Shown: positions 24,374 through 30,957 of the stretch, in pieces
Position numbering within the stretch: position 1 is the first letter of the stretch
How the letters are laid out: each line of letters opens with the position of its first letter
NCBI GenBank assembly: GCA_902826945.1
Contig: CADEGS010000026.1
Span: forward strand, 1-30,957
Length of the DNA stretch: 30,957 nt
Direction of reading: 5' to 3'
DNA from: an uncultured bacterium
GTDB taxonomy: Bacteria > Planctomycetota > UBA1135 > GCA-002686595
Notes under the pieces: generated by a model
Seen by the model: only the letters and a program-made list of their open reading frames with translations
Told to the model about the DNA's origin: nothing
Databases searched by the model: none
Made by a program: the position numbers and the translations under genes

Positions 24374-25135
24374 CTACTCCTCGTAGAAGTCGATGATCTC
24401 GGCGTCGATCGTGTCGCCGTCGGCGCCGAGGGTGCCGAGCAGCTTCGCGCGGCCGCCGCCGTTGTCGACGTCGAAGGCGACGAGGAAGCGGTTGTAGTAC
24501 GAGACCTGGTCCGTGTTGGCGTAGAAGGGCGCGGCGTGCAGCACGTCGCCGTTCATCTGGTTGCGCGGGCCGAGGCCGAAGACCACGACCTTGTGGCCGG
24601 CGTCCGGGACGCCCGTGGTCGGGTAGAAGTGCTGGAGGATCGCGACGCCGTCGCCGTCGGCGGCGTTGATCGTCGCCAGCGTGTCGCCGTCCTGGAGCAG
24701 ACGCGGGCCGGCCGAGGCGCTGTCGCCCGGGAAGCCGCCGGTGGCGTGGTCGAACACGGTCGTGATCCCGACGCGGTTCAGCGAGCGCAGCTCGCCCTCG
24801 CCGTCGATCGTGGTCGTCGTCAGCTTGGTCGGGTTGCCCGGCAGGCTGCCCAGGCACTGCGGGTCGAGCTCGGAGAAGAGCCCGGTCGCGGTGTCGTCGA
24901 GCAGCGAGTCCCAGCGGTCGGGGAACAGGTCGTGCTGGACCTTGTAGGCGGCGACGAAGCGATTCACGCCGTGGATGTTGGAGGCCGCCGAGGCCTTGTT
25001 CGCCTTCAGCTTGAAGACGTCGAGCTTGGGCAGCACGAGCCCGGCGAGGACGGTCAGGACCGCCATCACGACGATCAGCTCGATCAGGGTGAAGCCGGCG
25101 GACCGGCGGCGGCGGAGGAGAGCGTGTTTGCGCAT
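24374..25135 (-). CDS. GspG-like prepilin, first gene of the operon
   Basis: A 253-aa prepilin-type protein. The leader MRKHALLRRRRSAG is cut before Phe15 in FTLIELIVVMAVLTVLAGLV, with Glu19 at +5. After the helix, VFKLKANKASAASNIHGVNR matches the region where GspG has its conserved A-K-x-D-helix. The tail is long and Asp/Gly-rich (AINAADGDGVAILQHFYPTT, VAFDVDNGGGRAKLLG), with acidic stretches that could bind calcium as GspG does. The extended tail is of a kind seen in planctomycete-type pseudopilins. The ATG at 25133-25135 is the only sensible start for the leader. As first gene it is probably the most expressed and the major pseudopilin. Confidence 0.87.
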   Translation of the reverse strand: MRKHALLRRRRSAGFTLIELIVVMAVLTVLAGLVLPKLDVFKLKANKASAASNIHGVNRFVAAYKVQHDLFPDRWDSLLDDTATGLFSELDPQCLGSLPGNPTKLTTTTIDGEGELRSLNRVGITTVFDHATGGFPGDSASAGPRLLQDGDTLATINAADGDGVAILQHFYPTTGVPDAGHKVVVFGLGPRNQMNGDVLHAAPFYANTDQVSYYNRFLVAFDVDNGGGRAKLLGTLGADGDTIDAEIIDFYEE

Positions 25136-25229
25136 GGTTGGCTCTGGCTCGGTCTCTCAGGGGGTCGATGCGGACGGGGCGCTGGAACGCACGCCTCCCC
25201 GGACGGTTCAAACCCTTTCCGGAAACCTG
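25136..25229 (-). promoter_or_regulatory. probable promoter/operator region of the secretion operon
   Basis: This 94-bp gap before the first prepilin gene contains a locally AT-richer stretch, unusual in this window, with a perfect palindrome TTTCCGGAAA (25216-25225) beside GGTTCAAACC (25205-25214). It sits 80-90 bp upstream of the start. I see no certain -10/-35 pair, and the start has no strong Shine-Dalgarno sequence. Confidence 0.4.
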
Positions 25230-26702
25230 CTAGCGATCCGCCTCGGCCGTCGGGGGCGAACCGTGGCCGGTCTCCTCGAGCCAGCGCGTCAAGCGGCGCT
25301 CGAGCGCCGGCAGCGGCATCCCGAGCGTCTCCTCGAACGCGGGGATCGGGCCATCCTCGAGCGCGAGGCGCGCCAGCAGCTCCGGCAGCTCGCGCGGCCG
25401 CCCCTCGACGAGGTAGGCCGCCAGCGCGAACGCCACGGGCAGGTCCTCCGTGCCGAGCTCGGCCGTCTCGCGCGGCAGCAGGAACGGCAGCCGCAGCCCG
25501 CCGCGGCCGCGCAGGCGCATGTGCGCCAGGCGCAGCCAGTCGCCGCCTCCGCGGAAGGTCGGCCGCAGCGCGCCCTCCTGCTGCTCGCCGCGGTAGTCGC
25601 GCTCCTCGAGGAACCAGGAGAGGTGCGTGCCGAGCAGCGCGTGCGTCGCGTACAGCCCGAGCCCTTCCCAGGCCCAGCCCGTGCGCAGGTCGATCCCGAG
25701 CGCGTCGGTCAGCAGCATGCCGAAGGCCTGGCGCGCGGCCATGTCGAGCCGCGCGCGCGCGTCGGTGTCCCACACCGCGACGCGCGGCTCGCGGTCGATC
25801 CACGCGCTCAGGAGCGCGGGGTGCAGCCAGCGGTGCCCCTGCGCCTCGCCCGGCCAGGCCTGGACGAAGGCGTGCCCTTCGCGCGGGCTCGCGAGCACGT
25901 AGATCGTGAAGTCGGGCGCGTAGCGCGGCGGGAAGCCGAGCATGGCCTCGAAGAGCGGGCCGAGGGCCTGCGCGGTGCGCGCGGTGCGCTCGAGCGCCTC
26001 GACCGGGACGGTCCCGAGCACGCGCACCTCGTCCGTGCAGCGGCCGGCGAGCGCCGGCGCGCCGGCGCGCTCGGTCGGCGACGGAGCGCACGCTGCCGGC
26101 GCCGCCGCGTCCAGGGCGCGCGCGCAGACCGCGGCCAGCGCCGCGCGCCGCTCGAGCGCGCGGCGCGTCTCCTCCAGCACCCAGCGTCCCTCCAGCGGCA
26201 CCTCGCCCAGGCGCGCGCGCACGTGCGGGTCGTCGGGCTGCAGCTCCGTCAGGCGGCGCAGCGCCGCCTCGACGTCATCGGGCGAGAGGCCCGCGGCGAG
26301 CGCGTCGAGCCGCTCCAGGAGCGCGGCGCGGTGCGCGGCGAGGAGCGCCGCGCTCTGCGCGCGCGCCGCCTCGAGGTCCTCGTCCGCGCCGCGGTCGCGC
26401 GCCGGCCGCGCGCCGGGCGCCCGCACCCAGCGACCCTCCTGGAGCTTGTAGCGCAGGGCCTTGCGGACCTCCGCGCGCTCGGGATCGACGGTCAGCGCGA
26501 GCGCCAGCACGCGCTCGCGCTCGGCGTAGAGCTCGTCCTTGCGGCAGCGCTCGGCGAGCGCCTCGAGCTCGACGACGAGCGTCTGCTCGAGGCGCCGGCG
26601 CGCGACGTCGAGCGCGTCGGGAGCGGAGACCGACTGCAGCGCGGCGAGGAGGAGGAGGAGGATCAACGGTCGCGGAGGGGGAGCGGTCAGCGCCGCGTGC
26701 AT
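25230..26702 (-). CDS. secreted protein of unknown function (peptidase MA-like outline, no metal motif)
   Basis: A 490-aa protein with a signal peptide (PRPLILLLLLAALQSVSA). Residues 30-210 are helical with repeated ALRRLTELQPDDPHVRARLG-type units. Residues 220-470 resemble in outline the extracytoplasmic MA-like proteins common in planctomycetes: FTIYVLASPREGHAFVQAWP, AWEGLGLYATHALLG, and a closing 'lpelLARLALEDGPIPAFEETLGMPLPALERRLTRWL' segment. In those proteins an HExxH zinc site precedes the WxxEGLA motif. Here the corresponding stretch reads MAARQAFGMLLTDALG, with no HExxH, so it is probably not a metallopeptidase. It starts 421 bp from the neighbouring kinase stop and ends 94 bp before the secretion operon. 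It may be exported through that system, but this is a guess from position. Confidence 0.6.
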   Translation of the reverse strand: MHAALTAPPPRPLILLLLLAALQSVSAPDALDVARRRLEQTLVVELEALAERCRKDELYAERERVLALALTVDPERAEVRKALRYKLQEGRWVRAPGARPARDRGADEDLEAARAQSAALLAAHRAALLERLDALAAGLSPDDVEAALRRLTELQPDDPHVRARLGEVPLEGRWVLEETRRALERRAALAAVCARALDAAAPAACAPSPTERAGAPALAGRCTDEVRVLGTVPVEALERTARTAQALGPLFEAMLGFPPRYAPDFTIYVLASPREGHAFVQAWPGEAQGHRWLHPALLSAWIDREPRVAVWDTDARARLDMAARQAFGMLLTDALGIDLRTGWAWEGLGLYATHALLGTHLSWFLEERDYRGEQQEGALRPTFRGGGDWLRLAHMRLRGRGGLRLPFLLPRETAELGTEDLPVAFALAAYLVEGRPRELPELLARLALEDGPIPAFEETLGMPLPALERRLTRWLEETGHGSPPTAEADR

Positions 26703-27123
26703 CGATCGCGCGCGACGGACGCAGGACGATACCGGATCATCGCCGCGAGGCCGCGCGGTCCGTGGGCCGCGCGGTGCGCGAGGTCTCGCGCCGCCGCTCC
26801 GCCTGCGCGCTGCCTACTCGCGCGCGGGATGTCGAGGGCGCGCGGCGCGGACGTCGCACGGCGCTCTCGTGCGGGGCAAGTCCCGTTACGCGCGCGCAAC
26901 GCGAGCGGCGGTGCGCGTGCCGCGCGCGCGCGCGGCGCGCGGCCGGCATGGCGCTTGCTCTCCGCGAGAGCGCCGGCCGACCGCTGCGCGCTCGCGCGGG
27001 AGGATGCGGCGCGAGCGGCGCGCGACGGGCTGGCAGGCCGAGCGCTCCGCACGTACGGGGTTCCATCCGAGCCCGCGCGGGCCCGGACCGCTCCGGAGGT
27101 CCGGGCCCGCACCTCGCGCGCCG
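26703..27123. other. 421-bp intergenic region without a supported gene
   Basis: Open frames here are Arg/Ala-rich, lack hydrophobic or conserved patterns, and look like shadows of GC-rich DNA. The region must contain the promoter of the secreted-protein gene and, near its right end, the stem-loop described separately. Nothing else stands out. Confidence 0.6.
27077..27110 (-). terminator. strong stem-loop after the ethylene-receptor-like kinase
   Basis: GCGGGCCCGGACC (27077-27089) and GGTCCGGGCCCGC (27098-27110) form a perfect 13-bp stem with an 8-base loop, 13 bp past the kinase stop codon. There is no T-tract on the minus strand, so it may pause or protect the mRNA end rather than act as a classical intrinsic terminator. 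Confidence 0.6.
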
Positions 27124-28887
<1,764 letters not shown>

Positions 28888-29311
28888 GGTGCTCGGGGGG
28901 CCGTGACGGAGGAGCGTCCAAAGCTAGCGCCGGCGCGCCCGCGCGACGAACGGCGCCGCCGTCGTCCCCCGGTGCGGAGGGCAGGAGCGGCCGCAAGCGC
29001 GCCAGGAGCGGTGCGCGGCGCCGGCCATTCGCCGGCAGGCGTGCAGCGCTCCGGGACCGGCGCGCACCGACCGCCTGCGGCGGCGGATGGGGGACGAAGC
29101 GAGCGCACGGCAGGCGTCGGCGGCGGAGCGCGCGGCGCGCCGCCGGCGGCTCGTATCGCTCTCGCCGGCGGCGCTCGTCGTCGTCTACGGCGACCGCGGC
29201 CCGAGCCCGTGGTCGCGACGAGGTGCTGCGGCTTCCTGCTCGGCGCCGTCTTCCTGGTCTTGAGCCAGGAAGAAGGTCAGGTCGATCGCCGGGAACGGGG
29301 CAGAGGCGCCA
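28888..29311. other. 424-bp intergenic region without a supported gene
   Basis: The region separates the kinase start from the catalase stop, so it should hold the kinase promoter on the right-hand side of 28887. A 58-codon plus-strand frame (29087-29263) exists but has no ribosome-binding site or family resemblance. Besides the stem-loop at 29249-29273 I see only GC-rich simple sequence. Confidence 0.55.
29249..29273 (-). terminator. stem-loop downstream of the catalase gene
   Basis: TCTTCCTGG and CCAGGAAGA form a perfect 9-bp stem with a 7-base loop, about 38 bp past the catalase stop. It is less GC-rich than its surroundings, which makes chance pairing less likely. No T-tract follows on the minus strand. 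Confidence 0.45.
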
Positions 29312-30957
29312 TCAGCCCTCCTCCTCGCGCTCCCAGAAGCGCAGCGCCCGGCAGGCCTCGACCAGCGCGGAGCAGTCCTCCGGCGAGCCGAGCGCCACGA
29401 ACCCCGCGTCCAGCTCCGCCCCCGCGGCCTCCAGGAGCGGCCGCGCCGACTCCGCGTGCCCGACGAACTTGCAGTGCGCCTGCGCGTCCGCGACGAAGTC
29501 GCGCGCGGCCGGGCGTCCGGCGAGCGCCCGCGCTCCCTCGTCCGAGGGCAGCAGCGCCACCGCGTCGAAGAGCACGGACGGGCCGCCCGCGAGCGCCTCG
29601 TCGGCGTCGTGGTGCGCGCCCTGCGAGTCCTCGATCCCGCCGCGCGTCGGCGCGACGAGCTTCAGCAGCGCGCCCTCCTCCTCGAGCGCGTCGCGCAGCG
29701 CCTCCAGCAGAGCGGCGTCGGTGCCGTCGGTCACCAGCGCCCCCAGCACGCGCCCGGCGAAGCTGTCCGGCCCGTTCTCCAGGATGCTCAGCGCCGGAGA
29801 CGGAGCGAGGTCCGTGCGCGCGGGCACGGCGGCCCGGATGGGGTCGGGCAGCCGCGGCAGCCCGAGCCCGCGCCCCACGCGCGCCGCGAGCTCGTCGTCC
29901 ACGTGGCGCAGGTGCGCCACCATGCGCTCGCGGATCGCGGGCGTATCGACCTTGCCGAGCTCGAAGGCGAAGGCCGAGGCGATGTGCGCGCGCTCGACCG
30001 GCGTCTGGCTCGCGTAGAACTGGCGCGCCTGGCTGTAGTGGTCCGCGAACGTCGGCGAGCGCTCTCGCCGGCGCACGCCCTCGGCCGCGAGCGGGACGGA
30101 GCGGTACCCGGCCCGCGTCTCGCGCGGGCCGCCCGCCTCGCCCCACGAGTTCGGCTCGTAGTTGGCGCGCCCGGCGGGGTTGGCGAGCGCCATGTGCCCG
30201 TCCTGCTGGAAGTGGGCGACCGGAGAGCGCGGCGCGTTGACCGGCAGGCGCGTGAAGTTCGGGCTGCCCAGGCGCTTGAGCTGCGTGTCGAGGTAGGAGA
30301 AGTTGCGGCCCTGCAGCAGCGGGTCCTCGGTGAAGTCGATCCCCGGCACGACGTTCTGCGTGCAGAAGGCGACCTGCTCCGTCTCGGCGAAGAAGTTGTC
30401 GACGCAGCGGTCGAGCACCAGCCGGCCGACGCGGCGGACGGGGACGTCCTCCTCGGGCACGAGCTTCGTCGCGTCGAGCACGTCGAAGGGGAAGCGCTCC
30501 GCGAAGGCCTCGTCGAAGACCTGCAGGCCGAGCTCCCAGGACGGCAGGTCGCCGCGCCGGATCGCGCTCCACAGGTCGCGGCGGTGGAAGTCGGGATCGG
30601 CGCCGTTGATCTTGACCGCCTCGTTCCAGACGACCGACTGCAGCCCCTGCGCCGGCTTCCAGTGGAACTTGACGAAGCGCGCGACCCCCTCGGCGTCGAC
30701 CAGGCGGAAGGTGTGGACGCCGAAGCCCTCCATGAAGCGGAAGGAGCGCGGGAGCGCGCGGTCGGACATGATCCACAGCAACATGTGCACCGACTCGGGC
30801 GTGAGCGACACGAAGTCCCAGAAGTTGTCGTGCGCCGTCTGCGCCTGGGGGAAGCCGCGGTCGGGCTCGGGCTTGGCGGCGTGGATCAGGTCGGGGAACT
30901 TGATCGCGTCCTGGATGAAGAAGACCGGGATGTTGTTCCCGACCAGGTCCCAGTTGC
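29312..30957 (-). CDS. katE: clade-2 large-subunit catalase (KatE/HPII type), 5' end off window
   Basis: Haem catalase converting hydrogen peroxide to water and oxygen. About 548 residues are visible; the N-terminus with the catalytic His lies beyond the right edge. The visible part opens with the catalytic Asn region [20 protein letters not shown], then [20 protein letters not shown] and [12 protein letters not shown]. The haem-ligand Tyr is in [19 protein letters not shown], and [17 protein letters not shown] follows. The roughly 150-residue C-terminal domain ([20 protein letters not shown] through [11 protein letters not shown]) is the flavodoxin/class I amidotransferase-like extension that separates large clade-2 catalases from small ones. 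The frame is uninterrupted to the edge; a GTG inside it at 30809-30811 is not the real start. It is a housekeeping stress gene with no visible link to its neighbours. Confidence 0.96.
   Translation of the reverse strand, partial: NWDLVGNNIPVFFIQDAIKFPDLIHAAKPEPDRGFPQAQTAHDNFWDFVSLTPESVHMLLWIMSDRALPRSFRFMEGFGVHTFRLVDAEGVARFVKFHWKPAQGLQSVVWNEAVKINGADPDFHRRDLWSAIRRGDLPSWELGLQVFDEAFAERFPFDVLDATKLVPEEDVPVRRVGRLVLDRCVDNFFAETEQVAFCTQNVVPGIDFTEDPLLQGRNFSYLDTQLKRLGSPNFTRLPVNAPRSPVAHFQQDGHMALANPAGRANYEPNSWGEAGGPRETRAGYRSVPLAAEGVRRRERSPTFADHYSQARQFYASQTPVERAHIASAFAFELGKVDTPAIRERMVAHLRHVDDELAARVGRGLGLPRLPDPIRAAVPARTDLAPSPALSILENGPDSFAGRVLGALVTDGTDAALLEALRDALEEEGALLKLVAPTRGGIEDSQGAHHDADEALAGGPSVLFDAVALLPSDEGARALAGRPAARDFVADAQAHCKFVGHAESARPLLEAAGAELDAGFVALGSPEDCSALVEACRALRFWEREEEG

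Noticed and set aside
29087..29263. 58-codon plus-strand frame between kinase and catalase
   Set aside because: It has no ribosome-binding site or conserved pattern, and its end lies inside the stem-loop downstream of the catalase gene.

Overview
Very GC-rich bacterial chromosome (coding regions dominated by G/C-ending codons, so long shadow ORFs occur on both strands). No rRNA, tRNA, CRISPR array, insertion sequence or phage gene is visible. The mix of a type II secretion/type IV pilus-like operon with several long-tailed pseudopilins, an ethylene-receptor-like hybrid kinase and large secreted proteins of unknown function would fit a high-GC Planctomycetota or a myxobacterium-like lineage. 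This taxonomic guess is an inference with low certainty.

Left part (1-11410): an accessory, biosynthetic-looking block. An MBOAT acyltransferase (minus, running off the left edge and apparently frameshifted) is divergent from a plus-strand run: SAM methyltransferase, a 976-aa fusion of an APS-kinase-like domain with a PEP-synthase-like ATP-grasp/swivelling-His kinase, a class I glutamine amidotransferase-type hydrolase, a nucleotidyltransferase and a sulfotransferase-fold protein. The last four are translationally coupled. Their domain content matches the Campylobacter jejuni Cj1415-Cj1418 set, which makes 3'-phospho-cytidine diphosphoramidate for O-methyl phosphoramidate capsule decoration (glutamine kinase, CTP:phosphoglutamine cytidylyltransferase, gamma-glutamyl-CDP-amidate hydrolase, CDP-amidate kinase). 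This is the most interesting content of the window: a probable phosphoramidate (P-N bond) pathway with two enzymes fused and with a sulfotransferase-like protein in the place of the phosphoramidate transferase. A B12-binding radical SAM protein (minus), a small acyl carrier protein and a FAAL-like acyl-AMP ligase follow. With the MBOAT protein, the last two could form a Dlt-like acyl-transfer module.

Middle (11424-14512): a PAS hybrid histidine kinase (minus), a divergent phosphoribosyltransferase-like protein with a degenerate PRPP motif, and a rhomboid protease (minus).

Right-middle (14592-25135, all minus): one tightly packed operon read from right to left: three prepilin-type proteins, a GspL/PilM-N-like protein, a GspM/PilO-like protein, GspE ATPase, GspF platform protein, a PilP/GspC-like protein, the GspD secretin and a lipoprotein. 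Most junctions are overlapping start/stop codons. A locally AT-richer stretch with a perfect palindrome (25136-25229) is the likely promoter region.

Right end (25230-30957, minus): a secreted protein of unknown function, a hybrid histidine kinase whose N-terminal membrane domain keeps the Asp/Tyr/Pro/Ile/Cys/His pattern of plant ethylene receptors, and a clade-2 large-subunit catalase (KatE type) that runs off the right edge. Two intergenic stretches of about 420 bp (26703-27123 and 28888-29311) hold no gene I can support. Each contains a clear stem-loop just past a minus-strand stop codon.
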